This document shows, piece by piece, positions 31,989-39,914 of a stretch of DNA of 64,000 bases (position 1 is its first letter; each line of letters opens with the position of its first letter). A program made the position numbers and the translations under genes. The DNA lies in NCBI RefSeq assembly GCF_900167475.1, contig NZ_LT796768.1, forward strand, positions 2,666,001 to 2,730,000, in the 5' to 3' direction. Under the pieces are notes generated by a model. That model saw only the letters and a list, made by a program, of their open reading frames with translations. It was not told where the DNA came from and did no database searches. Source of the DNA: Aeromicrobium choanae (GTDB lineage Bacteria; Actinomycetota; Actinomycetes; Propionibacteriales; Nocardioidaceae).

Positions 31989-33398
31989 TCAGTCCTGGAT
32001 CCGCGCGAACGGCGACGCCGCCTCCAGCTCGAAGGCGAGCTCCAGCAGCGTGCGCTCGTCGCCGTGGTCGGCCGAGAAGTGCAGGCCCAGGGGCAGGTCG
32101 TTCGAGCTGCGACCCAGCGGCAGGCTGATCGCCGGCCCACCCGAGGCGTTGTTGAGCGGCGTGTACGCCACGTAGGTGCGCAGGCGGTCGAACGCCTCGG
32201 AGAACTCGACGCCGGGGTCGAGCCAGCCCAGCTCGGGCGTGACGTGGCCGAGCGTGGGGCTCAGCACCACGTCCCATTCCGCGAAGACCTCGCTGTAGGC
32301 CCCTGCCGACCGCTTGAGGGCGATGATCGCGCCCGGGGTGCGCCAGAAGCTGCGGACGAACGCGTTGGCCAGCCCGCGCGTGAACGGATCGACCTTGCTG
32401 CGGTCGAAGTCGCGCGAGACGACGAACCGGCCGGCGTAGTCCAGCGAGAAGGCCAGCGTGCGCCAGTACTGGACGAAGTGGCGCTCGAAGGCCGCGTCGA
32501 CGGGGATCGGCATCTCGACGACCACGTGTCCCAGGGAGGCGACGAGCTCGGCGACACGGCGCAGCTCGCGCGCGCTGTCGGCGTCGAGCGGCACGCCGTT
32601 GAGCGTCTCGGTCACGAGGCCGACGCGCAGGCGGCGCGTCGAGGGGCCCTCGACGAGGCCGACCCGCGGCAGGCGGGGGACCGGTCGGTACTTCTCGGCG
32701 GCGGCCAGGAACACGGCGGTGTCGCGCACACTGCGGGTCAGCACGCCGTTCGCCACGATGTCGAGCGGGGCGTCCTTCATCTCCTTGGCCGGAGCGAGGC
32801 GGTTGCGCGTGGTCTTGAGCCCCACGAGCCCGCAGGCCGCCGCGGGGATCCGGATGGAGCCGCCGCCGTCGTTGCCGTGGGCGATCGGCACGGCGCCCGC
32901 GGCGACCAGGGCCGCTGAGCCACCGGAGGAGGCGCCCGAGGAGTAGGCGGGGTTCCACGGATTGCGGGTCGGCTCGCGGTCGACGAACTCCGTGGAGGCG
33001 GTCAGCCCGAAGGCCGGGAGCGTGCTCGCGCCGACCACGGTGACGCCGGTGGACAGGAACTGCTCGGTGAACTCCTCGTGGCGCTCCGCCGGCTCGGGCG
33101 GCACCGCCGCGGAGCCCTGCTGGGTGGGCACGCCCTTGTAGTCGGTGTTGTTCTTGATCAGGCTCGGCACCCCGGCGAAGGGGCCGCCGTCGCCGGAGAC
33201 GTCCTCGGCGCGGATCGTGGCCCGGGCGCGGTCGTCGTGGCTGATCCCGTTCAGGACCGGGTTCACCCGGTCGATGCGGGCCAGGGCGGCCTCGAGGACC
33301 TCGGTGCGGCTGGCTTCGCCGGAGGCGATGAGCTGGCCCACGGCGACGGCATCGTGATCGGCGAGGACGTCGTCGGTGAAGGCGTGGATTCGGGTCAC
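31989..33398 (-). CDS. Amidase signature family hydrolase
   Basis: A 469-residue enzyme with the Ser-cisSer-Lys triad of the amidase signature family: lysine in PSLIKNNTDYKG (about 79-90), the SSGASSGGSAALVA glycine/serine loop and the GNDGGGSIRIPAA segment holding the nucleophile. It is a single-domain amidohydrolase of the general AmiA/AmiB type. The GatA subunit of the tRNA amidotransferase is less likely because no gatC or gatB is adjacent, so the substrate is unknown (an aliphatic or aryl amide). Minus-strand TATCCT lies six bases before the GTG, a leaderless arrangement. Confidence 0.9.
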   Translation of the reverse strand: MTRIHAFTDDVLADHDAVAVGQLIASGEASRTEVLEAALARIDRVNPVLNGISHDDRARATIRAEDVSGDGGPFAGVPSLIKNNTDYKGVPTQQGSAAVPPEPAERHEEFTEQFLSTGVTVVGASTLPAFGLTASTEFVDREPTRNPWNPAYSSGASSGGSAALVAAGAVPIAHGNDGGGSIRIPAAACGLVGLKTTRNRLAPAKEMKDAPLDIVANGVLTRSVRDTAVFLAAAEKYRPVPRLPRVGLVEGPSTRRLRVGLVTETLNGVPLDADSARELRRVAELVASLGHVVVEMPIPVDAAFERHFVQYWRTLAFSLDYAGRFVVSRDFDRSKVDPFTRGLANAFVRSFWRTPGAIIALKRSAGAYSEVFAEWDVVLSPTLGHVTPELGWLDPGVEFSEAFDRLRTYVAYTPLNNASGGPAISLPLGRSSNDLPLGLHFSADHGDERTLLELAFELEAASPFARIQD

Positions 33399-33410
33399 TC
33401 CGCGAGGATA
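33399..33410 (-). promoter_or_regulatory. -10 element of a leaderless transcript (TATCCT)
   Basis: Minus-strand TATCCT (plus 33405-33410) ends six bases before the GTG of the amidase gene. Confidence 0.55.
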
Positions 33411-33438
33411 GACCGACGCAGCGGGTCCCGGGGGAAAC

Positions 33439-33470
33439 GAACAACGGCGGCCCGAGGGCCGCCGTTGTTC
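33439..33470 (-). terminator. Terminator of rpmB
   Basis: A perfect inverted repeat (33439-33453 with 33456-33470; about 14 pairs around a small loop) lies 18 bases after the rpmB stop. On the minus strand it is followed by GTTTCCCCC. It also shields the amidase gene downstream. Confidence 0.82.
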
Positions 33471-33488
33471 ATGAAAGATCTGAGCGTC

Positions 33489-33674
33489 TCAGCGCGAGAC
33501 CTTGCCGGCCTTCAGGCAACCGGTGCAGACGTTGAGTCGCTTCGGAGTGCCCTCGACGACGGCGCGGACGCGCTGGATGTTCGGATCGAAACGACGCTTG
33601 GTGCGTCGGTGCGAGTGGGACACGTTGTGGCCGAAGCCCGGTCCCTTGCCGCACACATCGCAGACGGCTGCCAC
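33489..33674 (-). CDS. rpmB: 50S ribosomal protein L28, zinc-ribbon form
   Basis: A 61-residue large-subunit protein beginning [28 protein letters not shown], the standard L28 N-terminus, and ending [12 protein letters not shown]. The two CxxC pairs make a zinc ribbon, so this is the Cys-plus form; a zinc-free paralogue under Zur control may exist elsewhere in the genome. AGGAG nine bases upstream supports the GTG at 33674 over an in-frame GTG three codons earlier. A TATGCT on the minus strand (about 33719-33724) is the likely -10. Confidence 0.96.
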   Translation of the reverse strand: MAAVCDVCGKGPGFGHNVSHSHRRTKRRFDPNIQRVRAVVEGTPKRLNVCTGCLKAGKVSR

Positions 33675-33771
33675 GGCGACCACTCCTGAACTAGTTCGGG
33701 GGAAAAATACAACCTCTCGAGCATACCTGACGCGACACGACCAGCGCTAATCGAGTCCGGTGCCGGCCCGA

Positions 33772-33783
33772 TAGTCTCGACCC
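33772..33783 (+). promoter_or_regulatory. -10 element of a leaderless transcript (TAGTCT)
   Basis: TAGTCT at 33772-33777, six bases, then ATG 33784 of the DAK2-domain gene. Confidence 0.6.
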
Positions 33784-35379
33784 ATGGCCCTGCGGATCGA
33801 CACCGAGCGGTTCGACGCGTGGGCCCGCCTGTGCACCGAGATGCTGGCCGTCGCGCGCGACGAGATCGACGCCATGAACGTCTTTCCCGTGCCCGACAGC
33901 GACACCGGAACGAACGCGTACTTCACCTTCGTCTCCGGCGTCGAGTCCATCGACGCGCTGCCCGCCGACCCGACGCCGATCGACGTCATGCGTGCCTTCG
34001 CCGAGGGCCTGCTGATCGGAGCGCGAGGCAACTGCGGCACGATCCTGGCCGAGCTGGTCCTGGGCAGCCTGCGGGTCCTGCGCGAGTGCCTCGACGGGCT
34101 GAGCTCCAGCGACATCGCCGACGCGCTGGAGGCGGCCTCCACCGCCGCCTACGCCGCGGTGGGCCGCCCGCAGGAGGGCACGATCCTCACGGTGGCGGCG
34201 TCGGCGGCGAAGGCGGCGCGCGAGGCCGCGTCCACGGAGGACGACCCCCGGCGCGTGTTCGACGTGGCCGCCGGGGCCGCCCGCGAGGCGCTCGCTCTCA
34301 CGCCCATGCAGTTCGAGAGACTCGCGCGGGCCGGGGTCGTCGATGCCGGAGGTCGCGCCCTCGTGGTCGTGCTCGACTCCGTCGCCTTCGCGCTCACCGG
34401 CCGCGCGCCCACGCCGCGGTCCGCCACCGTCCCGGTGCCGATCGTCGAGCCCGGTGCCGACCTGGGAGAGGACGGGCCGTCCTACGAGGTCATGTACCTG
34501 CTGCGCACCGCCGACGACCGGATCCCCGGGCTCCGCGACGCGCTCGAGCCGCTCGGCGACTCGCTCGTCGTGATCGGCGGCGAGGGGCTGTGGAACGTGC
34601 ACGTGCACGTCGACGACGTGGGCGCGGCGATCGAGGCCGGCATCGCGGCCGGCTCGCCGTTCCGCATCTCGGTCACGCACTTCGCCGAGCAGATCGCCCG
34701 TCCCGCCGCACCGACGGGCGGCCGCGTGATCATCAGCGCGGTGACCGGTCCCGGTCTGGCCGAGCTCACCGAGCGGGCGGGCGGCACCGCGCTGCACTTC
34801 TCGCCGGGCGCCCAGCTCACCGTGGCCCAAGTCGCAGCCACCATCGCCGACAGCGGCGCCGACGAGGTCATCCTCCTGCCCAACCGCGCCGGCCACATCG
34901 CGATGTTCGAGGCGGCCGCGTCTGCCGCCCGCGATGCCGGCGCCCGGGTCGCCGTGCTGCCCACCACGGTGCAGGTCCAGGCGCTCACGGCCCTCGCCGT
35001 GCACGATCCGGGCCGCCCCTTCGACGTGGTGGTCGTGGCGATGTCGAACGCGGCCGGCGCCACCCGGCACGGCGCCGTCACGATCGCCGTCGAGGACGGC
35101 ATCACGATGGCGGGCCCGTGCTCGGCCGGTGACGTTCTCGGCGTGGTCAACGGCGACTTCGCGATCATCGGTGCCTCCCAGGTCGATGTCGCGTTCGAGG
35201 TGCTGCAGCGCCTCGACCTCGCGACCGCCGAGATGGTCACCCTCGTCACCGGACGCGACTGCGACCCCGCCACGAGCGAGCGGATCGCCGCGCGGGTCCA
35301 GCAGGAGGCGCCGCACGTGGACGTCGAGACGATCGACGGCGACCAGGGCACCTACCCGCTCTTCCTGGCGGTGGAATGA
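33784..35379 (+). CDS. DAK2 domain protein (fatty acid kinase FakA-like)
   Basis: The 531-residue product starts with a DhaL/DAK2 ATP-binding domain (about 5-195) showing MNVFPVPDSDTGTNAYFTF and GARGNCGTILAEL, the two Mg-ADP loops, followed by a DegV-like/uncharacterised middle and C-terminal domain (about 230-530). This order is that of FakA, which phosphorylates fatty acids delivered by a FakB carrier; no fakB is in the window. Lying between rpmB and recG is the usual position of this gene in Gram-positive bacteria. ATGA overlap couples it to recG. Confidence 0.9.
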   Translation: MALRIDTERFDAWARLCTEMLAVARDEIDAMNVFPVPDSDTGTNAYFTFVSGVESIDALPADPTPIDVMRAFAEGLLIGARGNCGTILAELVLGSLRVLRECLDGLSSSDIADALEAASTAAYAAVGRPQEGTILTVAASAAKAAREAASTEDDPRRVFDVAAGAAREALALTPMQFERLARAGVVDAGGRALVVVLDSVAFALTGRAPTPRSATVPVPIVEPGADLGEDGPSYEVMYLLRTADDRIPGLRDALEPLGDSLVVIGGEGLWNVHVHVDDVGAAIEAGIAAGSPFRISVTHFAEQIARPAAPTGGRVIISAVTGPGLAELTERAGGTALHFSPGAQLTVAQVAATIADSGADEVILLPNRAGHIAMFEAAASAARDAGARVAVLPTTVQVQALTALAVHDPGRPFDVVVVAMSNAAGATRHGAVTIAVEDGITMAGPCSAGDVLGVVNGDFAIIGASQVDVAFEVLQRLDLATAEMVTLVTGRDCDPATSERIAARVQQEAPHVDVETIDGDQGTYPLFLAVE

Positions 35380-37550
35380 CCGCGATCGACTTCGACACCC
35401 GCCTGTCCAAGGTCGTGGGGGACTCGGCCAAGAAGCTCGAGAAGGCCTTCGACCACCGCACCGTCGGTGACCTCCTGCGCCACTTCCCGCGGCGCTACAT
35501 CGACCTCGAACACCCTGACTCGTTCGACGAGCTCGAGGAGGGCCAGGTCGTCGCCTTCGTCGCCACCGTGATCGACGTCAAGAAGCTCTCATTCCGCAGC
35601 AACCCGCGCAAGTTCCGCGTCGTCGTCACCCTGTCGGACGGCAGGGCCACGATGGAGGCGGTGTTCTTCAACCAGTACGTGGTCTCCAAGACGCCCGTCG
35701 GCAGCCAGCAGCTGCTGTCGGGCGAGGTCTCGGTCTACCAGGGACGGCTCCAACTCGCGTCGCCCCACATGCGCGAGCTGCCCGAGGGCAAGACGCTCGC
35801 CGACCTCGGGCGCGGCGGCGGCGCACTGCCGATCTATCCCGCGGGCGGTGGGCTCACCACGTGGGACGTGGAGCGAGCGGTCCAGGTGGCGCTCGACGTC
35901 GTCGACGTGTTCCCCGAGCCGATCCCCGACCAGGTCCGCAGCGAGCGCGGCCTGCTCGACGCGCCCACGGCCTACGAGTACATCCACCGTCCGCGCAAGC
36001 GCGCCGACTGGGTGTTCGCCCAGACCCGGCTCCGCTTCGAGGAGGCCTTCGAGGTGCAGGCGGTCTTCGCGCGACGCCGGACCGACTCGCAGCAGCGGCG
36101 CGCGCTCGCTCGGCCGGGGCGCGGCGACGGGATCCGCGTCGCCTTCGAGCAGAGGCTGCCGTTCCAGCTCACAGCCGGCCAGGCGCAGGTGGCGGGCGAG
36201 ATCGACCAGGACCTGGCCGACACGCATCCGATGCACCGGCTGCTGCAGGGCGAGGTCGGCTCGGGCAAGACGATCGTCGCCGTGCTGGCGATGCTGCAGG
36301 TCGTCGACTCCGGGGGACAGGCCGCGCTGCTGGCGCCCACCGAGGTGCTCGCCACCCAACACCACCGCAGCATCGAGCGGATGCTCGGCGACCTCGCGAA
36401 GGGCGGGATGCTCGGTGGCGCCGACGAGGCCACGCGAGTCCGGCTGCTCACCGGCTCGATGGGCGCGAAGGCGCGCCAGCAGGCACTGCTCGACATCGTC
36501 TCGGGCGAGGCCGGGATCGTCGTGGGCACGCACGCCCTGCTGGAGGAGACGGTGCGGTTCGCCGACCTCGGGCTCGTGGTGATCGACGAGCAGCACCGCT
36601 TCGGCGTCGAGCAGCGCTCGGCGCTCTCCGACCGCGCGGCGGCGGCCGACGGCGTGAGCCCCCACGTCCTCGTCATGACCGCCACGCCGATCCCGCGCAC
36701 GATCGCGATGACGGTGTTCGGCGACCTCGAGGTCTCCACGCTGCGCGAGCTGCCCGCGGGCCGCCAGCCGATCCAGAGCAACGTCGTGCCCGTGGCGGAG
36801 CAGCCCTCGTGGCTCGAGCGCGCGTGGCAGCGGGTGCACGAGGAGGTCGCGCGCGGGCGCCAGGCCTACGTCGTGGTCTCGCGGATCGGCGAGGCCGTCG
36901 CGGATGACGACGTCGAGCCGCCCGAGGACGACGAGGAGGAGAAGCGGCCCACGGTCGGCCTCGTCGAGCTGGCCGATGCGCTCGAGCAGGGACCCCTCGC
37001 GGGGTTGCGGCTCGGCCGGCTGCACGGCCGCATGGCCGCCGACGAGAAGGACGCGGTGATGTCGGCCTTCGCGGCAGGCGACGTCGACGTGCTCGTCGCC
37101 ACCACCGTCGTCGAGGTGGGCGTCGACGTCCCCAACGCCACGATGATGATCGTGATGGACGCCGACCGCTTCGGCGTCTCGCAGCTGCACCAGCTGCGCG
37201 GCCGCGTGGGCCGTGGCTCCGAGCCCGGGCTGTGCCTGCTGGTCACGGGGTCGCCGGCCGGTTCCCCGGCTCGCGAGCGCCTCGCCGCCGTGGCGGCCAG
37301 CACCGACGGCTTCGAGCTGTCGCGGCTCGACGTCGAGCTGCGGCGCGAGGGCGACGTGCTGGGCGCGCGCCAGTCCGGTGTCCGGTCGAGCCTGCGCCTG
37401 CTGTCGGTCGTGCGCGACGAGCAGGTCATCGCCGACGCCCGCGACGCCGCGGTGGCCACGCTGGCATCGGGTGACGTGCCGCCCGACCTCGAGGCGTCGA
37501 TCCGCCGGCTCGAGGAGTCCGATCGCGCCGACTACCTGGAGCGGGCATGA
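35376..37550 (+). CDS. recG: ATP-dependent DNA helicase RecG
   Basis: Regresses stalled replication forks and branch-migrates recombination intermediates. The 724-residue product has the N-terminal wedge/OB domain (about 50-150), then helicase domain 1 with LLQGEVGSGKTIVAVLAML (Walker A, about 289-300), the DEQHRFGVEQR motif II, domain 2 with VEVGVDVPNATMMIVMDADRFGVSQLHQLRGRVGRG, and the TRG hairpin region at the end. The DEQH box and QLRGRVGRG motif VI are diagnostic. An acidic insertion (DDDVEPPEDDEEEKRP) lies in domain 2. The ATG overlaps the DAK2 gene stop. Confidence 0.95.
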   Translation: MTAIDFDTRLSKVVGDSAKKLEKAFDHRTVGDLLRHFPRRYIDLEHPDSFDELEEGQVVAFVATVIDVKKLSFRSNPRKFRVVVTLSDGRATMEAVFFNQYVVSKTPVGSQQLLSGEVSVYQGRLQLASPHMRELPEGKTLADLGRGGGALPIYPAGGGLTTWDVERAVQVALDVVDVFPEPIPDQVRSERGLLDAPTAYEYIHRPRKRADWVFAQTRLRFEEAFEVQAVFARRRTDSQQRRALARPGRGDGIRVAFEQRLPFQLTAGQAQVAGEIDQDLADTHPMHRLLQGEVGSGKTIVAVLAMLQVVDSGGQAALLAPTEVLATQHHRSIERMLGDLAKGGMLGGADEATRVRLLTGSMGAKARQQALLDIVSGEAGIVVGTHALLEETVRFADLGLVVIDEQHRFGVEQRSALSDRAAAADGVSPHVLVMTATPIPRTIAMTVFGDLEVSTLRELPAGRQPIQSNVVPVAEQPSWLERAWQRVHEEVARGRQAYVVVSRIGEAVADDDVEPPEDDEEEKRPTVGLVELADALEQGPLAGLRLGRLHGRMAADEKDAVMSAFAAGDVDVLVATTVVEVGVDVPNATMMIVMDADRFGVSQLHQLRGRVGRGSEPGLCLLVTGSPAGSPARERLAAVAASTDGFELSRLDVELRREGDVLGARQSGVRSSLRLLSVVRDEQVIADARDAAVATLASGDVPPDLEASIRRLEESDRADYLERA

Positions 37551-37605
37551 ACGAGCGCCAGCGAGTGATCGGTGGGCCGGGAATGCCGGCATCGGCGGGG
37601 GCGGC

Positions 37606-38145
37606 ATGACGCGGATCATCGCGGGACGCTGGGGAGGCCGCCGGATCACGACCCCGCCGGGCGACGGCACCCGACCCACCTCCGACCGCGTGCGCGAGTC
37701 GGTGTTCGCCTCCCTGAACTCGCTGCTGGGCGGATTCGACGGGCTGCGGGTCCTCGACCTCTTCGCCGGCTCCGGGGCGCTCGGGCTCGAGTGCGTCTCG
37801 CGCGGCGCCGCGCACGCCGACCTGGTCGAGTCCGACGCGCGCGCTGCCCGCACGATCCAGCGCAACGTCACCGAGCTGGGTGCCTCGGCACGCGTCCATC
37901 GCGTCACGGCGCAGCGCTACGTGGCCGCGAACAGCGGTCCGTGGGACCTCGTGTTCCTCGATCCTCCGTACGCCGTCCCCACCGAGGAGGTGGCGTCGAT
38001 CGTCGCCGCGCTGCGGCCCTCGCTGGCCGAGGACGCCGTCGTGGTGGTCGAGCGCTCGAGCCGCGACGAGTTCACGTGGCCCGAGGGGTTCGACGCGCTG
38101 CGGGACAAGTCCTACGGCGAGACACGGCTTTGGTACGGTCACTGA
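37606..38145 (+). CDS. rsmD: 16S rRNA m2G966 methyltransferase RsmD
   Basis: A 179-residue S-adenosylmethionine-dependent methyltransferase that methylates 16S rRNA guanosine 966 (E. coli numbering). It has RIIAGRWGGRRI at the N-terminus, RPTSDRVRESVFASL, the motif I LDLFAGSGALGLE and the catalytic motif DLVFLDPPY with DPPY. It sits between recG and coaD as in many bacteria, one base from coaD. The 55-base gap after recG contains the 10-bp palindrome ATGCCGGCAT at 37583-37592. Confidence 0.95.
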   Translation: MTRIIAGRWGGRRITTPPGDGTRPTSDRVRESVFASLNSLLGGFDGLRVLDLFAGSGALGLECVSRGAAHADLVESDARAARTIQRNVTELGASARVHRVTAQRYVAANSGPWDLVFLDPPYAVPTEEVASIVAALRPSLAEDAVVVVERSSRDEFTWPEGFDALRDKSYGETRLWYGH

Positions 38146-38146
38146 C

Positions 38147-38623
38147 ATGACGCGCGTGGTGTGCCCCGGTTCCTTCGACCCCGTCACGAACGGCCACCTC
38201 GACATCATCGAGCGCGCCTCGTTCCTGTTCGACGAGGTCGTCGTGGTCGTCCTGGTCAACGAGAGCAAGGCGGGCCTGTTCCCGATCGAGCGCCGCATCG
38301 AGCTGATCGCCGAGGCGACCGCCGAGATGGAGAACGTCACGCTCGACTCCTACGCCGGCCTCCTGGTCGACTACTGCGCGCAGAACGACATCCAGGCCAT
38401 CGTCAAGGGCCTGCGTGCCGTCTCGGACTTCGACTACGAGCTCCAGATGGCGCAGATGAACGGCAACCTCACGGGGATCGACACCGTCTTCATCCCGACG
38501 TCGCCGGACTACACGTTCATCGCGTCGAGCCTGGTCAAGGAGGTCGCGCGCCACGGCGGCGACGTCAACGGCCTCGTTCCCAAGCACGTGATGAACGCCC
38601 TCGACGCCGCGTTCGGGCACTGA
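38147..38623 (+). CDS. coaD: Phosphopantetheine adenylyltransferase
   Basis: Transfers AMP to 4'-phosphopantetheine in coenzyme A biosynthesis. The 158-residue product begins VVCPGSFDPVTNGHLDIIERA, where GSFDPxTxGH is the nucleotidyltransferase motif; IVKGLRAVSDFDYELQMAQMN and SSLVKEVARHGGDV follow as in all CoaD. Length is standard for the hexameric enzyme. It is one base after rsmD, and its stop is 12 bases from the convergent dinB. Confidence 0.96.
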   Translation: MTRVVCPGSFDPVTNGHLDIIERASFLFDEVVVVVLVNESKAGLFPIERRIELIAEATAEMENVTLDSYAGLLVDYCAQNDIQAIVKGLRAVSDFDYELQMAQMNGNLTGIDTVFIPTSPDYTFIASSLVKEVARHGGDVNGLVPKHVMNALDAAFGH

Positions 38624-38635
38624 CCCCCTGACCCG

Positions 38636-39826
38636 TCACTGCACGGGGGACCGGGGCTCCCAACCGCGTCCGAGGTGACTCCCGCGCCGCACGGCGGCGT
38701 TCCCGAACCGCGCGGCGACGCGATCGAGGGTCTGGTCGAGCACGGGATCGGCCTCGTCGTCGAGCGGCAGCACGAGCTGGGCCCCGTGGTCGTCGAGCCC
38801 CGACAGCGCGACGCCCACCAGCGTGATGCCCTCACGCTCGATGTCGGCCCGGCGCGACTCCAGCAGGGCGCGGGCGACGTCGGAGATCACCGACGTGCTC
38901 TCGGTGGGCCGGGGGAGCGTGCGGGACGACGTGGAGCGCCGGAAGTCCCCGAACCTCAGGCGGATCGTGACGGTCGCGGCGGTGCGGCCCGCCCGGCGCA
39001 TGCGGCGGCCGACCTTGTCGCACAGCGCGAGCAGCGCCAGATCGGCATCGGCGAACGAGGCGCGGCCCAGCGCGTGCTGCGCCCCGATCGACCGGCGCGA
39101 GGGGCCGGGCTCGACCCGGCGGGAGTCGTGCCCGTTAGCGAGGGCGTGCAGGTGGTGGCCCGCGGCGCGCCCGACCACGGCGGACAGCTCGCCGGGGGTC
39201 AGCCGCGCGACGTCGGCCACCGTGCGCAGGTGGGCGGCGTGCAGCTTCGCCGCGGTGATGTCGCCCACGCCCCACAGCCGCTCGACGGGCAGCGCGTGCA
39301 GGAACTGCAGCTCGCCGTCGACCGGGACGACGAGTAGCCCGTCGGGCTTGGCCAGCGTGCTGGCGACCTTGGCCAGGTAGGGCGTGCGGGCGAGCCCCAC
39401 CGAGATCGGCAGTCCCGTCTCGTCCTGCACCCGGCGCCGCAGTTCGCGTGCGATCGGCAGGGCGGGGCCCCGGAGCCGGCGCAGCCCGGAGACGTCGAGG
39501 AAGGCCTCGTCGATCGACAGGCCCCGCACGAGGGGAGTGGTGTCGCGGAAGATCTCGAAGACGGCCTTGCTGGCCGCGACGTAGGCGTCGAAGCGGGGCG
39601 GCACGACCACCGCGTCGGGGCACAGGCGCAGCGCCTGGCGACCGCCCATGGCGGTGCGCACCCCGCGCGCCCGTGCCTCGTAGGACCCCGACAGCACGAC
39701 CCCGCCGCCGACGATCACCGGACGGCCACGCAGGGTGGGGTCGTCGCGCTGCTCCACGGACGCGTAGAACGCGTCGAGGTCGGCGTGGAGGATCGACCCG
39801 AACCGGTCCTGCTCCGCACCCTCCAT
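38636..39826 (-). CDS. dinB: DNA polymerase IV (DinB, Y family)
   Basis: A translesion polymerase of 396 residues. Catalytic carboxylates are present in HADLDAFYASVEQ (metal A) and GLSIDEAFLDVS (the SIDE motif), in contrast to the SVPE of ImuB in this window. The thumb HhH segment LWGVGDITAAKL and the little-finger domain (about 245-360) follow, and near the C-terminus LVLPLDDE resembles a beta-clamp-binding QLxLPL site. There is no SOS box upstream, so expression is likely constitutive. It is convergent with coaD. Confidence 0.93.
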   Translation of the reverse strand: MEGAEQDRFGSILHADLDAFYASVEQRDDPTLRGRPVIVGGGVVLSGSYEARARGVRTAMGGRQALRLCPDAVVVPPRFDAYVAASKAVFEIFRDTTPLVRGLSIDEAFLDVSGLRRLRGPALPIARELRRRVQDETGLPISVGLARTPYLAKVASTLAKPDGLLVVPVDGELQFLHALPVERLWGVGDITAAKLHAAHLRTVADVARLTPGELSAVVGRAAGHHLHALANGHDSRRVEPGPSRRSIGAQHALGRASFADADLALLALCDKVGRRMRRAGRTAATVTIRLRFGDFRRSTSSRTLPRPTESTSVISDVARALLESRRADIEREGITLVGVALSGLDDHGAQLVLPLDDEADPVLDQTLDRVAARFGNAAVRRGSHLGRGWEPRSPVQ

Positions 39827-39902
39827 GGGGACAGAGTCCCACCGGTCACTGACATTCGGGCGGGGTCGGCAGAGGGGTCTGGTGGAAACGGGAAGTTACG
39901 CC

Positions 39903-39914
39903 TAGCCTCCGATC
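39903..39914 (+). promoter_or_regulatory. -10 element of a leaderless transcript (TAGCCT)
   Basis: TAGCCT at 39903-39908, six bases, then ATG 39915 of the SGNH hydrolase gene. Confidence 0.5.
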